Of a stretch of 52,458 bases of DNA, positions 15,387 to 23,303 are shown in pieces. This DNA comes from Spirochaetota bacterium. GTDB lineage: Bacteria > Spirochaetota > Spirochaetia > SPDA01 > JAJSAL01. The DNA lies in assembly GCA_024274705.1 (NCBI GenBank), contig JAJSAL010000005.1, forward strand, positions 1-52,458, written 5' to 3'. A program made the position numbers and the translations under genes. The notes under the pieces are model-generated. The model did no database searches. It worked only from the letters and a program-made list of their open reading frames with translations, and was not told the DNA's origin. Position 1 is the stretch's first letter. Every line of letters begins with the position of its first letter.

Positions 15387-16913
15387 ATGAACAGGGAGAA
15401 ACCGAATATACTGTTTCTGCTCACCGACCAGCAGCGTCCGGATTCCCTGGGCTGTTACGGAGGTGAAGCAGCTGAAACACCACACGTCAATGCCCTTGCC
15501 CGGGGTGGTGTTGTGTTCGACAACTGCTACGTCCAGAATCCCCTCTGCTGTCCTGCCAGGTACAGCATCCTGACCGGTCGGTATCCCCACAGTCACCGGG
15601 TGCGGGCAAACTGGTATGCCCCCGGGCAGGGAGAGGTGAGCTTCGGGAAACAGCTGGGAAGGGCAGGATACACCACGTCGATGATCGGGAAAATGCACCT
15701 TACTCCCTGGTATGACACTTTTGGATTCGACGGGCGGATCATTGCTGAAGCCAAGTTCCACACAACCTGCCCTGACGATTACCAGCAGTTCCTGGGCCGC
15801 CATGGCTGGTCCAGGGAAGGGTTATACGATTTTTCAGATCCTGCATATGTGCAGAATATAACGGCGGTTAAATCCAGACTGCCGGTGGAACTCCATATCG
15901 ACTCCTTTGTAGGCAGGAGCGTGTGTGAGTATCTTCGGAACGTCCGTGGCCCTTTCTGCGCATTCGCCTCCTTCCTGAGTCCTCATAACCCTTACGATCC
16001 TCCGGCACCGTACGACACTCTTTTCGACAAGGTGGACCTTTCACAGGTAAATATGATGCCAGGTGAAGTTGCCGGGAAACCCGGGGAAGCCTATGACTAC
16101 ATCAACACCCGCCTGAAGTGGCCTTTTAAAACCGATGAGCTTTCAAAGGAACAGATACAGATAAGCCGGAGATATTATTACGCTACCTGTACCCTCGTCG
16201 ATGACTGGGTGGGTCGTATCGTGGCTGTGTTGAAAGAACAGGGACTCTACGATAACACGGTTATCGTGTACTCCTCGGACCACGGAGACCTCCTTGGCGA
16301 CCATGGTCTGGTGTACAAGCAGTGTTTTTACGAGCAGAGCGTAAGGGTGCCTTTGATCATCCACGCTCCCCGTCTGTTCGAACCGAAACGGATCGGCGAG
16401 CTCGTGGAATCCATCGATCTTTTCCCCACCTTCTGTACACTCGGTGGGACAGACCCTGGACCGGGAAATCAGGGAAGAAGCCTTGTTCCTGTATTATCCC
16501 GGACCTCCGCCACTGCCGGTGACGGACAGCTGCACCGGGAAGCTGCATTTTCGGAAAACTATTTCGGCAGGATGGTGCGGTACGGCTATTTCAAGATGGT
16601 CTATTACCCGGGGAAACCCTACGGTGAGCTCTATGATCTTGAGGAAGATCCGGACGAGCAGGATAACCTGTGGGAGAAACTGCGGGGATCCCAGGTGAAG
16701 AGGGATTTAACGGAGCTGCTGCTGGAGTGGGCGTTTATGTCGGAGGACCCGATGCCCCTGCCTGTACGGCCGGACCACCAGGACATGGCTTCCAGACAGC
16801 ACGAACTCCATCACGGCGGTACTAAAGAGAGCGTCCTTCAGCCCTGGTACCTGCCGGATCTTCTGCGCCTGTACGAGCGTTGGGAGTTTACAGAGGACGG
16901 GAATCTCAGGTAA
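15387..16913 (+). CDS. Type I sulfatase (arylsulfatase/choline-sulfatase-like)
   Basis: A 508-residue sulfatase that hydrolyses sulfate esters. The metal-site N-I-L-F-L-L-T-D-Q-Q-R begins at residue 7. The formylglycine signature C-C-P-A-R gives C54 as the residue to be oxidised (C-x-P-x-R), followed by L-T-G-R-Y-P. The second metal motif S-S-D-H-G-D-L-L-G-D-H lies near 297. No signal peptide is visible, so it is probably cytoplasmic and acts on an imported sulfated compound. A formylglycine-generating enzyme (anSME type in an anaerobe) is required but is not in the window. Confidence 0.93.
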   Translation: MNREKPNILFLLTDQQRPDSLGCYGGEAAETPHVNALARGGVVFDNCYVQNPLCCPARYSILTGRYPHSHRVRANWYAPGQGEVSFGKQLGRAGYTTSMIGKMHLTPWYDTFGFDGRIIAEAKFHTTCPDDYQQFLGRHGWSREGLYDFSDPAYVQNITAVKSRLPVELHIDSFVGRSVCEYLRNVRGPFCAFASFLSPHNPYDPPAPYDTLFDKVDLSQVNMMPGEVAGKPGEAYDYINTRLKWPFKTDELSKEQIQISRRYYYATCTLVDDWVGRIVAVLKEQGLYDNTVIVYSSDHGDLLGDHGLVYKQCFYEQSVRVPLIIHAPRLFEPKRIGELVESIDLFPTFCTLGGTDPGPGNQGRSLVPVLSRTSATAGDGQLHREAAFSENYFGRMVRYGYFKMVYYPGKPYGELYDLEEDPDEQDNLWEKLRGSQVKRDLTELLLEWAFMSEDPMPLPVRPDHQDMASRQHELHHGGTKESVLQPWYLPDLLRLYERWEFTEDGNLR

Positions 16914-17104
16914 TAAAAGGGAACGAAGTAATGCAGGACGATTCGTAAGAAGTCGTACTTTTCTGATCATTCGGACCTGGAGTATAAAACTCATAAGATC
17001 ACTCCATCTACCGACGACCCATCGCTTAATTAGTTGTTCTCTTCATACATGAGTACGAACATGACAGCTCGCAGAAGCCCGTGGATCTCGAACTCATTAT
17101 ATCA

Positions 17105-18028
17105 TCAGATCTTAATGGGTGACTGTCTTCCCCTTTTCAGAATCCCGAGAATACGGGGTGTGATATCGGTTATGTTTTCAGCATCTGCAAAAGCGGCGGC
17201 GTGTTTTCCCACCACCAGCAGAGGAACCGGGTTGGTGGTGTGAGGTTTTTTGCTTAAATCTTCTATATTACCGTGGTCGCTGGAGAGGATGAACGTGATG
17301 CTTTTATCCTTTTCTTCCATAATTCCGGCAAGCATCTGGTCCAGTACCGGGATGAACTGTTCTGCCCCCTTCATATCCATGCGGTGTCCGATGACATCAG
17401 GCATGAAGCATTCGAACAGAGTGAACGAGTTGCTGCCGGCGATCCTGGCAAGACGGTTGCCTGCCTCCTTGGGTTCGACTATCGGGGTATCCGGCAGGTG
17501 GAATTCTTTCAGGTACCTGCCGGTGATGTCCCAGGACACTGCCTCGCCTCCGGCAAGATCGTCGAGCATGCGGAAGGGAAGACCCGAAGCGAGTACTGAG
17601 AGGGTGGTTACCGAATGACGCCGCTTCAGCTCCACCACGAGACGGAAGTACTTTTCCGAGTATGCGTTTGCAAAGGTGGAGGATAACCCTAGGTCTTTCA
17701 CTTTTTTCAGGATGTTGTGTTCGGTTATGATTTTTTTCAGTTTTTCTCCAGGAAACGCCGGCATGTGAAACCCCATGATCTCCTGTGCATTGATACCGGT
17801 AAGAAGGGATGTCTGTCCTGTGGCACTCTGGGGGATGCCGTCCACACCCAGGGAGGCATCGATCCCTTTCAGCAGTAATTCGCCGGAAGCCCGTTCCCCT
17901 CCCAGAACGAACCTGGTCCCGCTGATCGATAGAAACCCGGGCATCGAATAGAGGGACAGAGGATTCGATCTGCCTGCCGGAGCAAGGCCGAAACCATCGA
18001 GAAACACAAGGAGAAATTTATCGTTCAT
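17105..18028 (-). CDS. Alkaline-phosphatase-superfamily metalloenzyme (phosphoglycerate-mutase-like)
   Basis: A protein of about 307 residues; ATG 18028 and an in-frame GTG two codons earlier are both possible. The superfamily marks are V-F-L-D-G-F-G-L-A near the N-terminus (metal Asp), S-A-T-G-Q-T-S-L near residue 70 (the T-G-x-T/S nucleophile region), and S-S-D-H-G-N-I-E-D near 250 with H-T-T-N-P-V-P. It resembles the independent phosphoglycerate mutase / metalloenzyme group, but its size does not match the 500-residue iPGM. The substrate is unknown. It is convergent with the sulfatase gene; the 191-base gap (16914-17104) holds no feature I can name. Confidence 0.75.
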   Translation of the reverse strand: MNDKFLLVFLDGFGLAPAGRSNPLSLYSMPGFLSISGTRFVLGGERASGELLLKGIDASLGVDGIPQSATGQTSLLTGINAQEIMGFHMPAFPGEKLKKIITEHNILKKVKDLGLSSTFANAYSEKYFRLVVELKRRHSVTTLSVLASGLPFRMLDDLAGGEAVSWDITGRYLKEFHLPDTPIVEPKEAGNRLARIAGSNSFTLFECFMPDVIGHRMDMKGAEQFIPVLDQMLAGIMEEKDKSITFILSSDHGNIEDLSKKPHTTNPVPLLVVGKHAAAFADAENITDITPRILGILKRGRQSPIKI

Positions 18029-18172
18029 AAGCACTCAGGCCACTCATTATGCACTATATAACCATTCATTGAAAATACAGAATTCATGTATATTTTGATA
18101 ATATTTGGAAATTACTAAATAAAACATATATTTATGAGTATGGATATGAAGAAGACATTTATGACCTTTTAA

Positions 18173-18550
18173 ATGATCCTTATGGCCAGCGGAGCTTCAC
18201 TGCTCAATGAGGATACTTACCTGCTTACGCCAGCGCTTTCGGTACTTAAAGAGCATGTTCCCGAGGAACTTTTGGAATCGCTGAAAGAGAGGACGGTAAA
18301 TCCGAAAAGCTTCACATCGGATGAAAGGGGCGCTTCCCCTGATACCCCTGATGCCGGGGATCGGCTGATAAAAGGCTTACCAACCTTCGGGGAGGTCTAC
18401 TCCTGGGGTGTAAGCGAGGAGGAGGTAAAAGACGTAATCGGCCTCGAACCGGGTAAACGGAGTGAAACGATTCGGGAGTATGTGACGGCCCAGGGCATTG
18501 AATTCTCTTCCATAAAGGGTAAACTGCAGGAGCTGATCGATTCTGAATAG
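18173..18550 (+). CDS. Hypothetical protein, probably with an interrupted N-terminus
   Basis: The open frame codes for 125 residues with a hydrophilic, helical C-terminal half; the last 60 residues (T-F-G-E-V-Y-S-W-G-V-S-E-E-E-V onward) look like two short helical repeats such as are found after membrane domains in some uncharacterised proteins. The same frame continues upstream to ATG 18134 as M-S-M-D-M-K-K-T-F-M-T-F, then a TAA at 18170-18172, then M-I-L-M-A-S-G-A. Without that stop the N-terminus would be a signal-like hydrophobic segment. I suspect a broken export signal. No function can be assigned. The HD-domain gene begins 18 bases later. Confidence 0.45.
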   Translation: MILMASGASLLNEDTYLLTPALSVLKEHVPEELLESLKERTVNPKSFTSDERGASPDTPDAGDRLIKGLPTFGEVYSWGVSEEEVKDVIGLEPGKRSETIREYVTAQGIEFSSIKGKLQELIDSE

Positions 18551-18568
18551 AGGGTAAGAAGCAAGTCT

Positions 18569-19366
18569 GTGAATATATCTGAAGTCCCTGTTTGTGAACT
18601 TCGGGAGTATGCCCGGTGGTTCGACGGGTATACAGGGGGATTCCTGGGGAAAGATAAAGAACTCGATTTCGCGGTAGAGCTGAAACGGGAACACACCCTT
18701 CATGTTTGTGAAGAGGCCCTCACTATTTGCAGGGAAGAGGGAATAACCGGCAGGATGGAATTCGTAGCCGGGCTCTCTTCCCTTTTTCATGATATCGGCC
18801 GGTTCGAACAGTTCAGCCGGTACAGGACCTTTAACGATAAGGAATCGGAAAATCACGCTCTTCTGGGACTTAAGATACTGGATAAGCACAGCGTTCTGGC
18901 CCGGCTTGGAGAAAGAGAAATCGCGATGGTCCTGCAGGCGGTGGAGAACCATAACATGTCCGATGTTAAGGACATTGAGGATACCGACGTCCTGACCCTG
19001 ACAAAACTGGTCCGGGATGCGGATAAAATCGACATCCTGCGGATTGCATCGGACCATTACCGCAATGGCGGGCATGTTGGAGGCGGGCCCATCGAAATGG
19101 GGCTTCAGAATGCACCTGAGATAAGTCCGGAGGTGATGGAGGCTGTAAAAAACAAACGCACCGTCCGTTACGCCAGCTTGAGGACGGTCAATGATTTCAA
19201 GCTGTTACAACTGGCCTAGGTCTATGATCTGAATTACCGCTCCTCGAGAAAAGCCGTCCTTAACAGAAAATACATGGACGTCATCCGGGAAACACTGCCG
19301 GACAGTCCCTGTGTTGATGCGGTATATGAGCAGATCATCAACTATCTGCAGAACGGCACCATCTGA
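18569..19366 (+). pseudogene. HD-domain phosphohydrolase interrupted by an in-frame TAG
   Basis: The N-terminal 216 residues form an HD-superfamily domain: H42 and H45 near R-E-H-T-L-H, F-H-D-I-G-R-F with H74-D75, and the late R-D-A-D-K-I-D-I metal Asp. Translation stops at TAG 19217-19219 after L-L-Q-L-A. The same frame then continues for 48 codons (V-Y-D-L-N-Y-R-S-S-R onward) to TGA at 19364-19366. Homologues usually have Trp followed by V-Y-D-x-N at this point, so TGG-to-TAG is the likely change. The full product would have 265 residues. It may be a real mutation or a sequencing error; the HD core itself is intact. Confidence 0.8.
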
Positions 19367-19378
19367 TTCCGCTTAAGA

Positions 19379-20311
19379 TCAGGCGCTTTCCTCAAGGTCG
19401 TTCTCCTCGGAATCAACATGCTGGAAGGCATTCCTGATGTAATACAGGCCGGAATCCACAGACCCTTTCGGTACCCCCAGCACCTCGGCGATGTCTTTGT
19501 GGGTAGGACTTGTGGGCACCCTGGCAAGTTCCTCTATCACGGCGAGCATTCTCTTTTTCTCGTAAACGAGTTTCTCGATAAGTCTGTTTTTGTATTGAGG
19601 TTCGCACTCATCTGAAAGCTCCTCATGGATACGGTAAATCTTAAGGTAGACCTTGTTCCTTCTTCTTCTGAGGGTATCCAGCCGTTCCAGCCTGACTTCC
19701 ATTTTTTTCCGGAGCCTGTCCAGACACGCAGTTATCCATTCCTTCCTGTATCCTGTAATAAGGGAAACCCTCTCCACGATGTGGGAAGATAAACACTGGG
19801 AAGCTTTCAGTGTGAGGTACATCATTCTTCTTTTTACCGCATTGTTTTCGATACACAAACTCGAGTTCAAATCGAGTACCTGCCGGGCCCGGGAACTGAT
19901 GAATTTTGCATTTTCCCGTACTCCCAGTTCCTGCTCTTCATCGAAACACCATTCCGGTTTGGATGCAAGGAACCGGGTCTCCCTTTCCCGTTTGTGTTTG
20001 CCTGCTGCAAATGACTTGAGCTGCCATTTTAAACTCACGTAAAGATAGGCTTCGAATGGTTTTCCGGTATAACGGAACCGTTCGATTAATACGTTTATTT
20101 TAGGGTAAAAGCGGCAGAAAAAATCGCTGCAGTCATCCTCATCCCAGTTGTACCGGTTCTTAGGGTATGCATAGATCAGGAGGGCAATGGTGTCGATCAA
20201 TGCTTTCCGGTGTGTGTCGGACTTCTGGCACTTCAGTACCTGCCGGGTCAATTCTGTTACCGAATCCAGGTATTCCATATGGCGGAATAATAAAAGCAAA
20301 ATGCGTGCCAT
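19379..20311 (-). CDS. Sigma-like helix-turn-helix protein, spirochaetal conserved type
   Basis: A 310-residue protein rich in Arg, Lys and Glu. The segment around residues 45-105 (I-Y-A-Y-P, F-F-C-R-F-Y-P, F-E-A-Y-L-Y-V-S-L-K-W) resembles the region-2 pattern of sigma factors. The C-terminal T-H-K-D-I-A-E-V-L-G-V-P-K-G-S-V-D-S-G-L matches a region-4-like helix-turn-helix. The middle is a long basic helix, probably coiled. It may be an alternative sigma factor or a sigma-like regulator (inference). ATG 20311 and an internal ATG (M12) are both possible; neither has a strong binding site. It is convergent with the HD gene (12 bases apart). Confidence 0.5.
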   Translation of the reverse strand: MARILLLLFRHMEYLDSVTELTRQVLKCQKSDTHRKALIDTIALLIYAYPKNRYNWDEDDCSDFFCRFYPKINVLIERFRYTGKPFEAYLYVSLKWQLKSFAAGKHKRERETRFLASKPEWCFDEEQELGVRENAKFISSRARQVLDLNSSLCIENNAVKRRMMYLTLKASQCLSSHIVERVSLITGYRKEWITACLDRLRKKMEVRLERLDTLRRRRNKVYLKIYRIHEELSDECEPQYKNRLIEKLVYEKKRMLAVIEELARVPTSPTHKDIAEVLGVPKGSVDSGLYYIRNAFQHVDSEENDLEESA

Positions 20312-20513
20312 TTGAATCGCCGAATAAGGGGTTATGGCACGGTGAATTTTACATTCATTTACATTTCTGCATTTGTGATCATATGATATTCTGAGTGGGC
20401 AGTATCGCCTCTCATCGAAAGCGGAACAATACGTATCCGGTCTCTTGTGAAAGCCTTTAATGGAACTTCCCTGGAGTCTTCCGTCTTTCTAGTCCCGATG
20501 CGAAGTTGACAGA

Positions 20514-22022
20514 TCAGGAATTCAAGTGGGTCAGGTAGTCCTTCATAAGCGGCCAGAGGTTTTTAAATTTCTCAAACCGCTCTTCGTACCGCCGGTGCAT
20601 CGGCAGGTCCGGTTCGAAAGGCCGTTCCAGTTCCACCATGGCATCTATACCTTCCCGGGCATCCGAAAAGGCACCGGTCCCGATTCCTGCAAGGATGGCA
20701 GCGCCCAGGGACCCGGCTTCGGAAACCCTGGGCCTGGAAAAGGGCTTACCCATAATGTCCGCGGATAGCTGGATCCACACATCGGACTTGCTTCCCCCTC
20801 CGGCGGGCACGTAAGATGTGACCGGTATGCCGGCATCGGGCAGCCTGTCTACCGTCTCTTTGAGAGAGAAGGTTGCCCCCTCGATAAGCCCCTTCAGCAC
20901 CTCTCCCCGGGAAGTGTTTAAGTAAAGCCCCGAGAGAAGGCCGCAGGAGTTGTCTATGAATTCCGGAGGGCCTAAAGCAGTGAAGTGAGGCAGGGATGCG
21001 ATCCTTGAGGGCCCCTCCGGCAGCTCCTTGAAAAGCTTAAGGTAAACGTCTTCTCCCTGCTGCTGAGCCGCTTCATGTTCCGCGGCGGCAAAGGTGTCCC
21101 TGTACCATTTTACAAGCACCCCGCCGGGACCGTAGATAAATGTTCCGAATTTTCCCGGTACAGCATGATGTTCCGTGTTCAGACCCATACTGATCATGGC
21201 GTCCGGGTTTTTTCTCTTTTCGAAAACGGGTACGATGCAGATGAAGGTTCCCATGCCGTACATGGCCTGTCCTTCATCGATAATCCCGCATCCTAGTGCA
21301 TTGGCAAACTGGTCGTGGGCCCCTGTAACAATGGGAATACCCGCAGGGAGGCCGGTTTCGGCAGCTGTTTCCCCGGATACGGTCCCGCACACGGTTCCCG
21401 CCTGTACCGGTTCCGGCAGTTTCTCCCGGTCCAGTCCTGCTTCGGAGAGGAGTGTTTCCGACCAGTTCCGGCTGTTCAAATCGAACAGGAGGGAACGGTT
21501 TGCCAGGGAGTAATCGATGATGGGATCGGAGCCAAGCATAAAGGTGATGAAAGCTCCCCAGTTGAGAAATTTATAGGTTTTCTCGTACAGGCTGGACTGA
21601 TGGTCCCGTATCCACAGGAGCTTTGTAAGACCGTAGCTGTTAGCCAGGGTATTGCCGTTGATGGAGTATAGTTTCCGGGCGTCCTGAAAACAGGGCAATT
21701 TACCCAGGTATTCCGATCCCCGGGAATCAAAGTTCAGGATGGACGGTCCCAGGATATCCCTGTTTCGGCTCACCGGCACCACTGCTTCCCCCAGGGAGGA
21801 GACCGATATCCCGGTAACAGGATCGTTCCCGCTGTTCCATGCTGTTTTTCGAATGAGTTTCAGTATCTTCTGCCAAACCAAGGCACTGTTCAGTTCTGCC
21901 CGGCCGTGACCGGAGCTGACTGCATCGTACTCTACGTAGGAAGAGGCTATAATGTCACCTTTTTCCGAAAAGCTAATAGCTTTACAGCCGGTTGTTCCTG
22001 CGTCGATTCCTAAAAGGCTCAT
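20514..22022 (-). CDS. FGGY-family carbohydrate kinase (xylulokinase-like)
   Basis: A 502-residue FGGY kinase. The N-terminal G-I-D-A-G-T-T-G-C-K begins at residue 5. G-A-H-D-Q-F-A-N-A-L-G-C-G near residue 240 contains the catalytic Asp. A-G-G-G-S-K-S-D near 408 is the ATP-binding element of the second domain. It is the second gene of a minus-strand unit behind the class II aldolase (27-base gap). With the D-lyxose isomerase on the other strand it could phosphorylate D-xylulose (inference); other ketoses or polyols are possible. Confidence 0.9.
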   Translation of the reverse strand: MSLLGIDAGTTGCKAISFSEKGDIIASSYVEYDAVSSGHGRAELNSALVWQKILKLIRKTAWNSGNDPVTGISVSSLGEAVVPVSRNRDILGPSILNFDSRGSEYLGKLPCFQDARKLYSINGNTLANSYGLTKLLWIRDHQSSLYEKTYKFLNWGAFITFMLGSDPIIDYSLANRSLLFDLNSRNWSETLLSEAGLDREKLPEPVQAGTVCGTVSGETAAETGLPAGIPIVTGAHDQFANALGCGIIDEGQAMYGMGTFICIVPVFEKRKNPDAMISMGLNTEHHAVPGKFGTFIYGPGGVLVKWYRDTFAAAEHEAAQQQGEDVYLKLFKELPEGPSRIASLPHFTALGPPEFIDNSCGLLSGLYLNTSRGEVLKGLIEGATFSLKETVDRLPDAGIPVTSYVPAGGGSKSDVWIQLSADIMGKPFSRPRVSEAGSLGAAILAGIGTGAFSDAREGIDAMVELERPFEPDLPMHRRYEERFEKFKNLWPLMKDYLTHLNS

Positions 22023-22049
22023 ACCGTTCTCCCTGATTACCGGCCCTGT

Positions 22050-22952
22050 TTATATCAATTTAGAGCTTGTGCCGGCGATGTTATAGTACTCTTTGATCAG
22101 AGAGGTTACACTGTCATATACAGCCTGCTGTGCTTTCTCCACATCACCGGTTTCTTTTATTGTTTTCTCATATGCCTGACGAATTTCGGTACCCACATTA
22201 ATCTTGGTAATGCCCCTTTCTGCCGCCTTGAGCACGTACTCCTGCTGAACTCCCGACCCGCCGTGAAGAACCAACGGGATGCCTGTAGCTGTATGGAGAT
22301 TTTGGAGATGATCCAGGTCGAGACGGGCTTCCGGCTTCTTCCGGTCTTTAAGGGCATCTGAAATAGCCCCGTGAATGTTCCCGATCGCCACGGAGAGCCA
22401 GTCACATCCGGATTCAGAGACGAACCGTTTGGCTTCATCGATGTTCGTAAACCCTTTGCCGGTGGAAAACAGTTCCTCGTATGGAGGGGGAGGGCCCGCT
22501 TCATGGCCCAGCACAGCACCCAGCTCTGCTTCGCAGGGCACTCCAGCCTTGCGGGCCAGCTCCGCAACTTCTGCTGTAACTCTGATATTGTCATCCAGGG
22601 AAAGACGGGAGCCGTCGATCATCGCGGACTGATACCCCATGGAAAGGGCGTCCTCGATAATAGCCCTGTAATCTACTTTGTTCCCGTCTTCATCGATTGC
22701 CGGAACGTGGTCCAGGTGAAGGCGTACGTGGTTCCTGTCTTCAAACTTCATATATTCTTTATATACAGCGGCGTAACTCTGGGCCCCCATTTTCTCCCAG
22801 TCCACCCTGGATACTTCCACCAGGGCGAAGGAGTCCTGGTCCCGGGTAGCACGGATAATCGGTTCGGTCATCGGCAGGTGGGCGACATTGAACGCCGGGA
22901 TAATCACTCCCAGGTCGTTGGCTTTTTGCATGATTTCTTTTGAGTCTGGCAT
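22050..22952 (-). CDS. Class II fructose/tagatose-bisphosphate aldolase family protein
   Basis: A 300-residue zinc-dependent aldolase. Metal and catalytic marks are H-L-D-H-V-P near residue 79, E-A-E-L-G near 141, A-I-G-N-I-H-G near 189, and L-V-L-H-G-G-S-G-V near 227. The start has AAAGGAG eight bases upstream. The family cleaves ketose phosphates to DHAP and an aldehyde. As first gene of a two-gene unit with an FGGY kinase, it probably cleaves the phosphorylated sugar taken up by the divergent ABC system. A LacI-type half-palindrome at 23047-23060 lies upstream and may couple both directions to the same regulator (inference). Confidence 0.9.
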   Translation of the reverse strand: MPDSKEIMQKANDLGVIIPAFNVAHLPMTEPIIRATRDQDSFALVEVSRVDWEKMGAQSYAAVYKEYMKFEDRNHVRLHLDHVPAIDEDGNKVDYRAIIEDALSMGYQSAMIDGSRLSLDDNIRVTAEVAELARKAGVPCEAELGAVLGHEAGPPPPYEELFSTGKGFTNIDEAKRFVSESGCDWLSVAIGNIHGAISDALKDRKKPEARLDLDHLQNLHTATGIPLVLHGGSGVQQEYVLKAAERGITKINVGTEIRQAYEKTIKETGDVEKAQQAVYDSVTSLIKEYYNIAGTSSKLI

Positions 22953-23046
22953 GAGATGCTCCTTTATGGATTCTTAACGTCTACCATAGTGCATATATCA
23001 ATATAGCTAAATTTTCAATACATCACAAAAAATAAGACAAACGCAG

Positions 23047-23060
23047 TTAAAGCGCTTGAA
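23047..23060. promoter_or_regulatory. Putative LacI-family operator for the aldolase/kinase side
   Basis: TTAAAGCGCTTGAA is palindromic except for one pair and shares the TTAAAGCG half-site with the palindrome at 23250-23277. It lies about 95 bases before the aldolase start on the minus strand. Confidence 0.6.
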
Positions 23061-23219
23061 AAAGAATATAATTCAAGATGGAATCTGTCAACTAAAAAGA
23101 AAAAATAAATATAATAATAAATTCACCAGAGAGAGTAAAATGTAATAAGTAATGTCATTACAAGGAATTATGATAATAATATTGAATATGGCTGTTTTTA
23201 AATTCAATGATAATAAATG

Positions 23220-23247
23220 TTGACAAGTGGAAAAGGTGTGATACACT
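23220..23247 (+). promoter_or_regulatory. Promoter of the ABC transporter operon
   Basis: TTGACA at 23220-23225 and TACACT at 23242-23247 are separated by 16 bases. Transcription would begin near 23254, inside the adjacent palindrome. Confidence 0.7.
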
Positions 23248-23249
23248 AT

Positions 23250-23277
23250 TTAAAACGCTTTAATTAAAGCGTTTTAA
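23250..23277. promoter_or_regulatory. 28-bp perfect palindrome, double LacI-type operator
   Basis: The sequence reads the same on both strands over 28 bases. It contains two abutting A-A-A-A-C-G-C-T-T-T / A-A-A-G-C-G-T-T-T-T sites, each with the central CG typical of LacI-family operators, centred 14 bases apart. It covers the predicted transcription start, so binding should block initiation. The LacI gene at 27362 in the same operon is the obvious binder (inference). Confidence 0.8.
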
Positions 23278-23303
23278 TAAACTATTCTCAAAAGGAGAGA
23301 ACG

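Larger units (their letters stand above)
22953..23303. other. Divergent regulatory spacer, 351 bases
   Basis: This AT-rich spacer separates the minus-strand aldolase/kinase unit from the plus-strand transporter operon. It holds one LacI-like site (23047-23060), a promoter (23220-23247) and a 28-bp palindrome (23250-23277). No supported ORF is present; a minus-strand promoter could not be fixed. Confidence 0.8.

Noticed and set aside
15210..15803. Open minus-strand frame of 197 codons across the aldolase and sulfatase genes
   Set aside because: Spans two real genes on the other strand and lacks a start signal.
20312..20513. Possible gene in the gap between the sigma-like and kinase genes
   Set aside because: No frame with start, binding site and plausible protein; only a short TTTACATT direct repeat.
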